The notes beneath the pieces are model-generated. The model made no database searches. It saw nothing but the letters and a program-made list of their open reading frames with translations, and was not told the DNA's origin. DNA of 64,000 bases from Bacillus sp. Bos-x628 (lineage in GTDB: Bacteria > Bacillota > Bacilli > Bacillales > Bacillaceae), in assembly GCF_040500475.1 (NCBI RefSeq), contig NZ_CP159358.1:620001-684000 (forward strand), read 5' to 3'. The first letter of the stretch is position 1; each line of letters starts with the position of its first letter. The position numbers were made by a program, and so were the translations under genes. Below are positions 53,772 to 63,784 of this stretch, one piece after another.

Positions 53772-54242
53772 TCAAGTAAAAAACGGATTCTTCTTTTTCT
53801 CCCAATCCTCATAGGTCATCATCTGATCATCATCTGCAGTATCAAGTCCAATTGGCGCAATACACTCCAAAAGGTTTCCATCAAGATCACAAAAGTAAAT
53901 GGCTGCATGGAATTGCGGCGGATTATTAAGTACTAAAGGCTGCTGTTCTTTCGTATAGCCAAACATCGGATGAATGTTTATCCCTTTTTGCATGATCCAT
54001 GCTTTGATCTGTTTGATGCTGGAAGTTTCTATTTGAAAGGCAACATGACGAGTCGATGGATGATAAGGAATAGCTGTGACATCTGCCTTCCAAAGACCAA
54101 GCCAACTTTTCCCCTTTTCAATCCATAAAAACGCCACTTGTTCATTTTCATAAGCAAGCGTCAGTTCTAATTTTTCATAAAATGCAATTGAAGCCTTTAA
54201 ATCACTTACCGGCAAATGTGCTTCATACAATCCTTTGATCAT
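53772..54242 (-). CDS. VOC-superfamily (glyoxalase/dioxygenase-like) protein
   Basis: A 156-residue vicinal-oxygen-chelate protein with paired beta-alpha-beta-beta-beta modules: HLPVSDLKASIAFYEKLELTL at the start, RHVAFQIETSS in the middle and IYFCDLDGNLLECIAP at the end (metal-ligand-like His and Glu). The start at 54242 has AAAGGAGTGATCTTA upstream. Fosfomycin/bleomycin-type resistance or a lyase role cannot be decided from sequence alone. Confidence 0.8.
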   Translation of the reverse strand: MIKGLYEAHLPVSDLKASIAFYEKLELTLAYENEQVAFLWIEKGKSWLGLWKADVTAIPYHPSTRHVAFQIETSSIKQIKAWIMQKGINIHPMFGYTKEQQPLVLNNPPQFHAAIYFCDLDGNLLECIAPIGLDTADDDQMMTYEDWEKKKNPFFT

Positions 54243-54417
54243 TAAGATCACTCCTTTTCTCTCTTCTATATTGCATGAGATCACGAGAAAATACCTCAAC
54301 AAAACGATGTATTTTATTCCATCCATTTGAAGGTGTTCAAATATAGAAAGGAGCGATATGTAAATACCTTGTACCAAAAAGATTATACTAGAGACGCTCT
54401 ACTAGACGTCATGGCCC

Positions 54418-54690
54418 ATGCGCCGCAATTATAGCTGGGCGGTTCAGGCAGAGAAAGCGAAACGAGCAAGTAGGGACAAAGAGACAAAACAGGCTAGAAT
54501 GACAGAGCAAAAACATTTCGTCAAAAAAGGACATCCGTTGTCGGACATAGAGAAGATGGGACGATTGAAGACTCAAGACGGATCAAAGCAAAAAATAAGA
54601 CCACCCTCTGAGCGGTCTTTTCCCTTATGCCTTCTTTTCTTTTTTCGCCGGTGTTTTTCTTTTCTTAGGTGCTGCTCTTTTCGGTGTTGA
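54418..54690 (+). CDS. Doubtful small basic frame opposite the ku end
   Basis: A 90-codon frame beginning MRRNYSWAVQAEKAKRASRD, basic and hydrophilic for its first 60 residues like small spore proteins. It lacks a ribosome site, and its last third runs through the ku terminator and antisense to ku, so either the true stop was lost or the frame is accidental. Confidence 0.2.
   Translation: MRRNYSWAVQAEKAKRASRDKETKQARMTEQKHFVKKGHPLSDIEKMGRLKTQDGSKQKIRPPSERSFPLCLLFFFRRCFSFLRCCSFRC
54597..54619 (-). terminator. Terminator of ku
   Basis: AAGACC / GGTCTT outer stem with inner pairing around CCCTCTGAG; minus-strand T-run follows. Confidence 0.7.
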
Positions 54691-55461
54691 TCGATCGATA
54701 GAAGCCTGTAGAGCGGCCATCAAGTCGGTCACATTTGACGTATCTTTTTTACTAGTGGTTTCTGGCTGAACCGTGTGCTCACCAGATATTTTGTCGCCAA
54801 TCAGGTTCATGAGCTGTTCCCTATACTCATCTTGATAAGCGGCAGGGTCAAATGTTGTGGTCAGTTGATCTATTAAAAGAAGCGCTGTATCTAACTCCTT
54901 CTTCACGATATTTTCCTCTTGCGGGATGTTTGGTACATCTGACACTTGTCTAATCTCGTCAGGGAAATGAATCGTTTCCATTAGCAAAATGTGCTCATAG
55001 CACCTAACGATCGCTAATTGTTCCTTAGAGCGAATCACGATTTTGGCAACACCGATTTTCCCGGACTCTTGCAGTGCTTTTCTCAGTAATGAATAGGCCT
55101 TCGCCCCGCCTGTATCTGGCGATAAAAAATAACTTCTTTCATAATATATAGGGTCAATTTCTTCTAATTTGACAAAATCAATAATTTTGACGGCTTTTTC
55201 TTCGTTTTCTTTCCTCAACTTCTCTAACTCTTCCTCATCCAATTCAATAAATTTATTCTTGGCATACTCGTATGCTTTGACAATTTGATCTGGGGCTACC
55301 TCTTTCCCGCAATTGGCACAAACTTTTTTATAATTAATGGGTGTATGGCACTCTTTATGCAGTTGTCTTAATTTAATATCTTTGTTCTCTGTAGCGGTAA
55401 ACAGCTTAACCGGAATATTGACCAAACCAAAGCTAATACCGCCCTTCCATACTGTATGCAT
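54625..55461 (-). CDS. ku: Ku protein for non-homologous end joining
   Basis: A 278-residue prokaryotic Ku (YkoV) that forms a ring dimer on DNA ends and recruits LigD. Family landmarks: MHTVWKGGISFGLVNIPVKLFTAT at the N-terminus (shown in part), CHTPINYKKVCANCGKEV, YYERSYFLSPD. A Lys-rich C-terminal tail (KRAAPKKRKTPAKK) suits DNA binding. CGGAGG precedes the ATG. It is divergent from ligD. In B. subtilis the pair acts in the spore. Confidence 0.93.
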   Translation of the reverse strand: MHTVWKGGISFGLVNIPVKLFTATENKDIKLRQLHKECHTPINYKKVCANCGKEVAPDQIVKAYEYAKNKFIELDEEELEKLRKENEEKAVKIIDFVKLEEIDPIYYERSYFLSPDTGGAKAYSLLRKALQESGKIGVAKIVIRSKEQLAIVRCYEHILLMETIHFPDEIRQVSDVPNIPQEENIVKKELDTALLLIDQLTTTFDPAAYQDEYREQLMNLIGDKISGEHTVQPETTSKKDTSNVTDLMAALQASIDRSTPKRAAPKKRKTPAKKEKKA

Positions 55462-55566
55462 ACTGTCGCCTCCGTTCTTTTATCCTTACTATGTAATCTT
55501 TTCGCAAGACTTATGTATGATTATGAAAAATACTTCTCACTCTAAGAACATATGACGGAGGAAGTG

Positions 55567-57420
55567 ATGGACAAAATGAAACCTATGCGATTAACGTCTA
55601 CAAACGACATTCCCTTGGGGAAAGACTGGTTGTATGAATTCAAGTATGATGGATTTCGGGCCATGCTCATTTGGGAGAAAGGCGAGGTTCGTCTTGAGAG
55701 TAGAGAAGGGAAACAATTAAATGAACAATTCCCTGAGATCATTGACCAGTGTAAGCAATTAAATGATATCATCACTCCTTTTTTACCGATTACTCTAGAC
55801 GGAGAATTGGTCTATTTACTGAGTGAATACGAAAGCGATTTTACAAAGGTTCAGCAAAGAGGAAAGCTAAAAAACAAAGAGGGCATTCACATGCAATCAG
55901 AACGTTTTCCATGTCATTTGATTGTGTTTGATGTATTGAAGTGGCAAGGAAAATCCATTATTGATTTACCACTTATTCAAAGAAAAAAAATGTTACAACA
56001 ATTGTTCCATGACGTTCATCTTCCTCCATCTGTTCAACTAGATCACCCTTCACTTCTTCAGATCGTCCAAACCGATCGCAATCCAGTCTATATGAAAGAG
56101 CTCATGCTTACGTACTTAGCAGAAGGAATAGTTGCAAAAAAAATGAATAGCAAATGGAAAGAAAATACACGCTCAAAAGATTGGCTCAAAATCAAAAATT
56201 GGCGATACGTTTCCGTTATCGTGACACAGTTCAATCAAGATAATGGCTATTTTCAAGGGTCTATTTATCAAGATACTGATCTCTTAGAGGTCGTACAATT
56301 TAAGCATGGTTTTTCTAAGAAGGAAGAACAAACACTACGTACTCTTTTTCAAACAAAGGGTCGCCTTGTGCGTGCATCGCAATACGAAATCCCGCCATCT
56401 ATATGTGTGAGTATCGCATGTATATCCTTTGACGGAACAAAGTTAAGAGAACCCCGTTTTTCTTCGTTCTTACTAAATACCGATCCATCAGAGTGTACAT
56501 TTGAGCAAATGCAAAAGCAACTATACCCACTTCCAGTCAAGATTGATGTCACTCATCCAGAGAAACCAATTGTTCCGGCACTATATATCAACAAAGCGGA
56601 TTACTTACTTTATTTGAGACAAGTTGCTCCTTACCTATTGCCTTTTTTACGTGAAAGACGGCTTACCTTAATTCGGTTCCCTCATGGTGTGGGAGGTGAA
56701 TCTTTTTATCAAAAATCGACACCCGACTATGCACCCGACTTTGTTGTAACAGATCAGGTTCAAGATATTTCTTACACTATCTGTAATGATCCAAACACTT
56801 TACTTTGGCTCGGCAATCAGCTTGCGATGGAGTTCCATATCCCTTTTGAAACAAGGGACACAGATCGTCCAACAGAAATTGTATTTGATTTAGACCCACC
56901 ATCTGTCAAAGAGTTTCACCTAGCAATAGAAGCAGCACAACGAATCAAAGCACTTCTTGATGACCTGTCGCTCACATCTTTTGTCAAAACAAGTGGCGGG
57001 AAAGGACTTCAACTCTATATTCCTTTAAAAAAAGATGCGTTTACATATGAAGAAACAAGAGTATTTACATCTTTTATATGTCAATTCCTTTGTGAACAAG
57101 CACCTGAGCTTTTTACACTGGAACGCCTAAAGAAAAAGCGAGGGAATCGATTATATTTGGATTATCTTCAGCACGATAAAGGGAAAACAATGATTGCTCC
57201 ATATTCCCCGAGAGGAAATGAGCAGGGGCTTGTTGCGGCACCTCTCGAATGGGAGGAACTGAAAAACGAAAATCTTCATCCGTCTATGTTCACCATGCCT
57301 GTTATCATAGAACGATTGAAGCAAATAGGTGATCCATTTCGACATATGAGACACCGCGTCAATGACGATACGTTTAGACAAGTATTACATCAGCTTCAAG
57401 ACATCTTACCGCCCACATGA
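55567..57420 (+). CDS. ligD: ATP-dependent DNA ligase D (ligase-polymerase)
   Basis: A 617-residue two-domain enzyme. The ATP-dependent ligase comes first, with the nucleotidyl Lys26 in FKYDGFRA, DGELVY and KNWR motifs; the archaeo-eukaryotic-primase-like polymerase domain follows from about residue 340, with FDLDPP catalytic aspartates and TSGGKGLQLYIPL. There is no phosphoesterase domain, as in B. subtilis YkoU. The ATG at 55567 follows GGAGGAAGTG; ATGs at 55552 and 55576 are alternatives. It works with Ku in end joining. Confidence 0.92.
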   Translation: MDKMKPMRLTSTNDIPLGKDWLYEFKYDGFRAMLIWEKGEVRLESREGKQLNEQFPEIIDQCKQLNDIITPFLPITLDGELVYLLSEYESDFTKVQQRGKLKNKEGIHMQSERFPCHLIVFDVLKWQGKSIIDLPLIQRKKMLQQLFHDVHLPPSVQLDHPSLLQIVQTDRNPVYMKELMLTYLAEGIVAKKMNSKWKENTRSKDWLKIKNWRYVSVIVTQFNQDNGYFQGSIYQDTDLLEVVQFKHGFSKKEEQTLRTLFQTKGRLVRASQYEIPPSICVSIACISFDGTKLREPRFSSFLLNTDPSECTFEQMQKQLYPLPVKIDVTHPEKPIVPALYINKADYLLYLRQVAPYLLPFLRERRLTLIRFPHGVGGESFYQKSTPDYAPDFVVTDQVQDISYTICNDPNTLLWLGNQLAMEFHIPFETRDTDRPTEIVFDLDPPSVKEFHLAIEAAQRIKALLDDLSLTSFVKTSGGKGLQLYIPLKKDAFTYEETRVFTSFICQFLCEQAPELFTLERLKKKRGNRLYLDYLQHDKGKTMIAPYSPRGNEQGLVAAPLEWEELKNENLHPSMFTMPVIIERLKQIGDPFRHMRHRVNDDTFRQVLHQLQDILPPT

Positions 57421-57474
57421 TGGACCTTGGTTGTCACTAAGTGTTAAACTTCTTGAAAGAAAGGGATGACCATT

Positions 57475-58161
57475 TTGACCGCACATTTATTTCGAAACAT
57501 AGCACTTATCTTACTATGCCTTTCTTCAGGAATTGTGGATGTGATTGGCTATTTAAGCCTAGGACATGTTTTTACAGCGAATATGACCGGTAATATTGTG
57601 CTGCTTGGCATTGCAGCAGGAAGCTCTTTGCAGTTAACAGCTCTTCATTCAATTACGGCTCTAAGTGGATTTGTTCTAGGTGTTGTACTGTCCGTTTTCA
57701 TTGGTGGAAAATATAAGAAGGCATTTTGGCCGCAAGCTGTCACACGCATCTTAATCATTGAAGTACTGATTTTATTTCTCTTTGCAGTAATGACCATGTT
57801 CCCTTATACACAGGGAGCTTACTTTATGCTCATCATCCTGCTTAGTATGGCAATGGGCATGCAGACCACTGCTGCCCGCAAATTAAATGTGGCCGGCATC
57901 TCAACAACTGTTCTGACCAGTACACTCGCTAACCTGTTTGAAAACTTGGCACAGCGATTGTCAGATCGAGAAAAAAGGCGAGCACTAGGTGAGCATGTAA
58001 GTTTAATGCAAATTGGTTCTATAGTCTTTTACTGCTTAGGGGCTGCCTTAGCTGCATTTACTGATACATATGATCCATTTGAGATTATTTGGCTGCCTAT
58101 TGGTATACTCTGTGTGGTTGTTATAACAGCCACATTAAAACGCTTTAGTCAATTAAAATAG
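57475..58161 (+). CDS. DUF1275 membrane protein (YoaK-like)
   Basis: A 228-residue membrane protein with six helices: SSGIVDVIGYLSLGHVFTANMTGNIVLLG is the DUF1275 hallmark (given in two parts: SGIVDVIGYL and TANMTGNIVLLG). Function unknown. The TTG at 57475 lies 9 bases after AAGGG; the ATG at 57466 abuts it. Confidence 0.82.
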   Translation: MTAHLFRNIALILLCLSSGIVDVIGYLSLGHVFTANMTGNIVLLGIAAGSSLQLTALHSITALSGFVLGVVLSVFIGGKYKKAFWPQAVTRILIIEVLILFLFAVMTMFPYTQGAYFMLIILLSMAMGMQTTAARKLNVAGISTTVLTSTLANLFENLAQRLSDREKRRALGEHVSLMQIGSIVFYCLGAALAAFTDTYDPFEIIWLPIGILCVVVITATLKRFSQLK

Positions 58162-58198
58162 ATTATCACTGAAAGGCTATTTCAATCATTGGTTTTAT

Positions 58199-58435
58199 TC
58201 ATTGACAGGGTCTCACATAAAATCCAGGAGGACTGTCCATGATGAACGTAGAAACGTACGGATATCCCGAAAATGGACCAAATCCGCCATACCCAGGGAA
58301 ACCACCTAAACTAGAGAACCCAGCAGGACTACCGTAATAGCCACTAAAGCCAATATGGGTGCCTGTCGATCCGATATGCGGTGCTCCTCCGCTAAAACCG
58401 GCACCGTGAAACCCTCCATATGCCCGTTGATACAC
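58199..58435 (-). CDS. Gly/Tyr-rich coat-like protein
   Basis: 78 residues, nearly half Gly, Tyr, Phe and Ser (YGGFHGAGFSGGAPHIG...GGFPGYGGFGPF), a composition typical of small cross-linked spore coat proteins. It starts with GTG behind AAGGTAGGTGATT. A sigma-K-like promoter lies just upstream, supporting late mother-cell expression. Family not identified. Confidence 0.65.
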   Translation of the reverse strand: MYQRAYGGFHGAGFSGGAPHIGSTGTHIGFSGYYGSPAGFSSLGGFPGYGGFGPFSGYPYVSTFIMDSPPGFYVRPCQ

Positions 58436-58468
58436 ACAATCACCTACCTTCTAACCGCACTCTATTTC

Positions 58469-58494
58469 ATCATATGCGGGACAAATGGAGCGGT
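58469..58494 (-). promoter_or_regulatory. Sigma-K-type promoter of the Gly/Tyr-rich gene
   Basis: On the minus strand AC, 16 bases, then CATATGAT: the same pattern and spacing as the cotM promoter. Confidence 0.6.
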
Positions 58495-58650
58495 GTTCCC
58501 TGTTTTTCATTGTACCTTCCATGAACAATGTCCCAACATCATATCATTTGAATGAAAAGTCCTGCAAAAAACTAAATTAAGCAAATAAAGGTGACCTTTT
58601 TAACTTGTTGTACCGCCCTATTTTTATTTAGAATAATGGAGCAGGTAACA

Positions 58651-58715
58651 AATTTGCACACCCCCTTTGTTGCAAATTCTTCTTATTAAACGTTCTTGCA
58701 ACGTTTAATAAGAAG
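58651..58715. terminator. Tandem hairpins downstream of phr
   Basis: AATTTGCA / TGCAAATT (58651-58678) is followed directly by a perfect 16-base stem CTTCTTATTAAACGTT / AACGTTTAATAAGAAG (58679-58715). They lie between the convergent ends of the rap-phr unit and the coat-like gene. Neither has a clear T-run, so the terminator role is tentative. Confidence 0.4.
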
Positions 58716-58784
58716 AGCCTACTAATAGAAAAAACCCTTGCTGACGATTCGATTCATCAACTAGGGCGATATTCAGATAGTTTA

Positions 58785-58898
58785 TTACCCGCCGATAATT
58801 TTTTCAGCTACATCAAATGAAAATACGGCATTCTCTGCTAGAACTGACGCAGCAATTGCTAAACCCACAACTAGTAATACTTTTAATCCTGTTTTCAT
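58785..58898 (-). CDS. phr: Phr signal-peptide precursor, PhrG-like
   Basis: A 37-residue pre-peptide: MKTGLKVLLVVGLAIAA is an export signal and the C-terminus is AEKIIGG. The pentapeptide EKIIG differs by one residue from B. subtilis PhrG (EKMIG) and has the basic second residue usual for Phr signals. The start lies two bases after the rap stop codon. The secreted peptide would be re-imported by Opp to inhibit its Rap. The extra C-terminal Gly is unusual. Confidence 0.8.
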   Translation of the reverse strand: MKTGLKVLLVVGLAIAASVLAENAVFSFDVAEKIIGG

Positions 58899-58899
58899 C

Positions 58900-60012
58900 T
58901 TAAATCATCCCCATTCTTTTCATATTTAAATCCGCTTCTAAACTTTTATTCAAGTAAAACACAGATTGCTTATAAAGATTTTGCTTTTCGCAATATTTTG
59001 CAACAAATTGTGAGAGCTCTTTCACTTCATGATATTCATTCTTCTCTTCTAACTTTCTTAATTTGTCATCAATTTGCTGAAATCTTTGTGGAGCATTCGT
59101 TAAATATAGATCATGTACAATGCCTAATTTTAGTTGAAACACTTCATGAGAAGCATCTTTAATTCTAGCATAAGCGGCTTCTATATATTGGTGTGCACGC
59201 TGTTTTTCACCAATTACACAGAGTTGCCTGCTGATCAGATACGTAGAATGGAAAAAGAAATCTGAATCATAATACTCTTGATGAGATAATGCTTTTTCAA
59301 GATGACATATAGACTCTTTCGGCCTGTTCCAAAATGAATATAAGATGGCAACATTATGATGATGCTGAGCCATCATAAAGTCATCCTGCTCATTCATAAG
59401 AATATTTTCAGCATGACGATAATTCTCAAGCGCCTCTTCATACCTTCCGATCTCTGTTAAATTTGCTGCGATCAGAGAATAAGAGAGTGCTGTCCTTCTT
59501 TCATAATGCTTGTGACGTTTATAGATTTGAAGGGCTCTGCGGATATAACTTAATGAGAGCATAATATGACTTAGGCGATAGTAAAGCCATGCCACCTTAA
59601 AATCAAAATCAGCACGTTCTATTTCACTTGGTATTTTATCTAGGAGCTTTTCTGCACTTTGATACATCTGTAATGCAACCTCATAGTTCCCCTGATGTTG
59701 CTCATATACACCCTCATAAAAGTCGAAATAGTAGGCTAAGCGATTGGACAAATCATCATCCTTATTTTGATAATGCCCTTCTATACTTTTTGGCGAAACA
59801 TCACCCTTTTGCCCTCTCAAATTGTACATGAGTATGCGGTGTCTCTTCTCAAGCAAGGAATAGTACATGAGTATATCAGCATCATCGATTTCCTCTACTG
59901 CTTTTTTTGCTTTTGCAAATAACCTTTCAGCCTCGTCTGCATGATCTTTTTTGATTTCCATGTTCCAGTCATTTAATAATGATGCTAATTCCACAACAGG
60001 AACTTTGTTCAT
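58900..60012 (-). CDS. rap: Rap-family response-regulator aspartate phosphatase or anti-activator
   Basis: A 370-residue Rap protein: N-terminal three-helix bundle (VELASLLNDWNMEIKKDHAD; YYSLLEKRHRIL) and a C-terminal array of tetratricopeptide repeats (residues about 100-340) that binds the Phr peptide. The position equal to the catalytic Gln47 of RapH appears to be Ala45, so it may act by binding a DNA-binding response regulator (as RapG does with DegU, RapC/F with ComA) rather than as a phosphatase. GGGGGTGTAGA precedes the ATG. Confidence 0.88.
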   Translation of the reverse strand: MNKVPVVELASLLNDWNMEIKKDHADEAERLFAKAKKAVEEIDDADILMYYSLLEKRHRILMYNLRGQKGDVSPKSIEGHYQNKDDDLSNRLAYYFDFYEGVYEQHQGNYEVALQMYQSAEKLLDKIPSEIERADFDFKVAWLYYRLSHIMLSLSYIRRALQIYKRHKHYERRTALSYSLIAANLTEIGRYEEALENYRHAENILMNEQDDFMMAQHHHNVAILYSFWNRPKESICHLEKALSHQEYYDSDFFFHSTYLISRQLCVIGEKQRAHQYIEAAYARIKDASHEVFQLKLGIVHDLYLTNAPQRFQQIDDKLRKLEEKNEYHEVKELSQFVAKYCEKQNLYKQSVFYLNKSLEADLNMKRMGMI

Positions 60013-60419
60013 TCTACACCCCCAATCACCTTCAGATCAACATTACATCATTTCTCTATATATGGAACTTCTATTAGCAATTGCTAATTTGTCCATTTGA
60101 CATCATTTTAATATGAATGCCTTAATTCTTCAATAACAGTTTTTCTTTGAAAATGCGTTTCTTTCTCTTTGTCAATGATGCTAGTGTAAAGGCGCTGTAC
60201 TGTTTAACCCATAAAGTAGTGAACGATCATGCTCTTATTTCAGTTGATTCCATATAAGATGGTCACATGCTGCATTTCTAATTGGTAAGAAAATAGCCAT
60301 ATCAGCTTTTTCAAAGTCATATACAAATATCATTCAGCCCCCTATACACACTATATGAAGGAACATGGGACGTCTATCCTAAGCACTCAAATAACAGAAA
60401 AAGGGATCGTCCATCCTTG
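60013..60419. other. Intergenic gap upstream of rap
   Basis: About 400 bases, AT-rich, without a supported gene. It must contain the rap promoter, which I cannot place. Confidence 0.4.
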
Positions 60420-61110
60420 AAAAAGAAAATAGGAAAACGAAAGGATTAATAGAAGCATTACAGGCAGAGGTAGAACATTTGCGCATGGAGAATAATGAGT
60501 ATTTAAGTTGAATGCCATAGTTCAAAAAAAGGAATCACCAAACAAGACAAAGCGTAAGTAGTTTATGATTTAAGGCATGAGTATTGGTGAAAGCACTACT
60601 TGAGTTCGTAAGTATCCTGCGCAGTACATACTATGACTGGGTGAAGCATCGAAATCTTCATAATCGAGTACCAAGCTGAATGCCAAATGAGAAATGGTGA
60701 GATCATTACCTGTACAATTGGTTCAAGACCTGTTTATTCTCTCGTCTCAACGAAGCTTTATCTTGCATTCGACCGTTTGAAAGATGAGGAGAAGTCCATT
60801 ATGCATTCCGATCAAGGCTGGCATTATCAAATGAAGCTTGTTAGACATGCGCTAAAAAACGAGGGATGACACAGAGTATGTCCCGAAAAGGCAACTGTTA
60901 CGCAGTGATAAAGAATTTCTTTAGTATCTTAAATTGTGAATTTTTGTACAAAAAATTTGAGAGCATTGAACACTTTAAGTAAGAGCTCGTACAATCTATT
61001 GACTACTACAATCAAAAACCAAAGGCAAACGAAAAGGCATGAGTCTGATTCAACACCGAACTCATGCCTCAAAAGCTGCGTGTTTAAAAATTAGGGGATC
61101 ACTTCAACTT
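60420..61110 (+). pseudogene. Decayed IS3-family (IS150-like) transposase
   Basis: Scattered fragments in all three plus frames: ENRKTKGLIEALQAEVEHLR (end of OrfA, coiled coil), STYYDWVKHRN, YLAFDRLKDEEKSIMHSDQG (second catalytic Asp), MSRKGNCYAVIKNFF (the S-R-x-G-N-C-Y region), IDYYNQKPK, and FNTELMPQKL near the 3' end. Many stops and frameshifts make it long dead. No intact terminal repeats were identified. It lies directly next to the collagen-like gene. Confidence 0.8.
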
Positions 61111-61126
61111 GATGGGCTTTTTTTAT

Positions 61127-62934
<1,808 letters not shown>

Positions 62935-63008
62935 TTTAACCCTCCTTCAACCTATTCTTGATAGACTATGATCTAGTGATCTACGTCGTTTGTGCGATTA
63001 TCCCAGTT

Positions 63009-63683
63009 TTAAAGCTTTATTTTTTTCCTCCGAACCATATTTAACTGGATGTCTAATAATGCTTGCACGTTTTCTGTTGATTCCTCCTTTGAAATATATA
63101 GTATATCTTCCACTGTTATTGCTCGACTTTCTCCTTTTTTTACACATACGTGATGACTTGTTTTTTTCGTTTGAATCCTAATTGAAATTGGTACATCCTG
63201 ATCACCTTGATGATGTAAAACGACAGTTGCAGTATTACGCAACTTTGTTTCATTACGCCATATTTCAAATGAACTGGATGATGTTGAAAAACAAAGGGGT
63301 ATGCGATGAGTCTCTATATTCCTTAGAATAAGGTCATCATATACTGGCAACTCCACTTCACTGATTCCACATAAGAAGGAGACATCCATCAAAATCCTTG
63401 AACTTGATCGATACAATACTTTTTGACAGCAAGCCGGTCTTGCACAGCATGGTACAAGAAGCTCTAACAACACACAATTGTGATCTTCATTGATGGAAAT
63501 CAAAGAAAAAAAGCAGGTCTTAAACATATTATTTTCAGAGAAAACCCAAGAATAAAAAGGTGCCCCATCTTTAGTCATGAGGAAAAAAGGAAAATCCACT
63601 GAACATTTGTGAGCAAATCTTTCGTCTTTTGTCTTATTTTTTTTCTCTTTTAATCTACTCATCAGCAGGTTTGTCACTTTCAA
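63009..63683 (-). CDS. Cys-rich coat/exosporium anchor fused to an Ena-like domain
   Basis: 224 residues with ten cysteines. Residues 27-110 resemble the CotY/CotZ/ExsY family: FKTCFFSLISINEDHNCVLL, LVPCCARPACC, then SRILMDVSFLCGIS (compare the terminal CFCGI pattern of CotZ/ExsY). Residues about 126-224 resemble the neighbouring Ena-like subunit: LCFSTSS, VKKGESRAITVEDILYIS (184-194 core). It may anchor the fibre to the outer spore layer, as ExsL is reported to do for L-type Ena. The start (TTG 63683, GTG 63677 or ATG 63662) is uncertain; no strong ribosome site is visible. Confidence 0.6.
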   Translation of the reverse strand: MKVTNLLMSRLKEKKNKTKDERFAHKCSVDFPFFLMTKDGAPFYSWVFSENNMFKTCFFSLISINEDHNCVLLELLVPCCARPACCQKVLYRSSSRILMDVSFLCGISEVELPVYDDLILRNIETHRIPLCFSTSSSSFEIWRNETKLRNTATVVLHHQGDQDVPISIRIQTKKTSHHVCVKKGESRAITVEDILYISKEESTENVQALLDIQLNMVRRKKIKL

Positions 63684-63726
63684 TCAGTCCAATTCAATGC
63701 TGTATACTCAGCCATATGGTTCTTTT

Positions 63727-63753
63727 TATCATATGTTCATTTGACTTTATTGT
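63727..63753 (-). promoter_or_regulatory. Sigma-K-type promoter of the appendage cluster
   Basis: Minus strand: AC at 63753-63752, 16 bases, CATATGATA at 63735-63727, a full match to the sigma-K -10 CATANNNTA. Transcription would start about 35-40 bases before the first gene. Confidence 0.65.
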
Positions 63754-63784
63754 GCGATTACCTAAAACAAAAGCCGTAATCGTT

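Noticed and set aside
54418..54690. The small basic frame taken as a secure spore protein gene.
   Set aside because: It has no ribosome site, and its end is antisense to ku and passes the ku terminator; kept only as a low-confidence entry.
58651..58715. The tandem hairpins after phr considered as a riboswitch or transposon end.
   Set aside because: The arms are simple perfect repeats between converging transcripts with no aptamer-like conserved core and no target duplication.
60687..60869. A 60-codon plus-strand frame treated as a separate gene.
   Set aside because: It is one frame of the decayed IS3-type transposase; it contains the HSDQG catalytic motif and lacks both ends.
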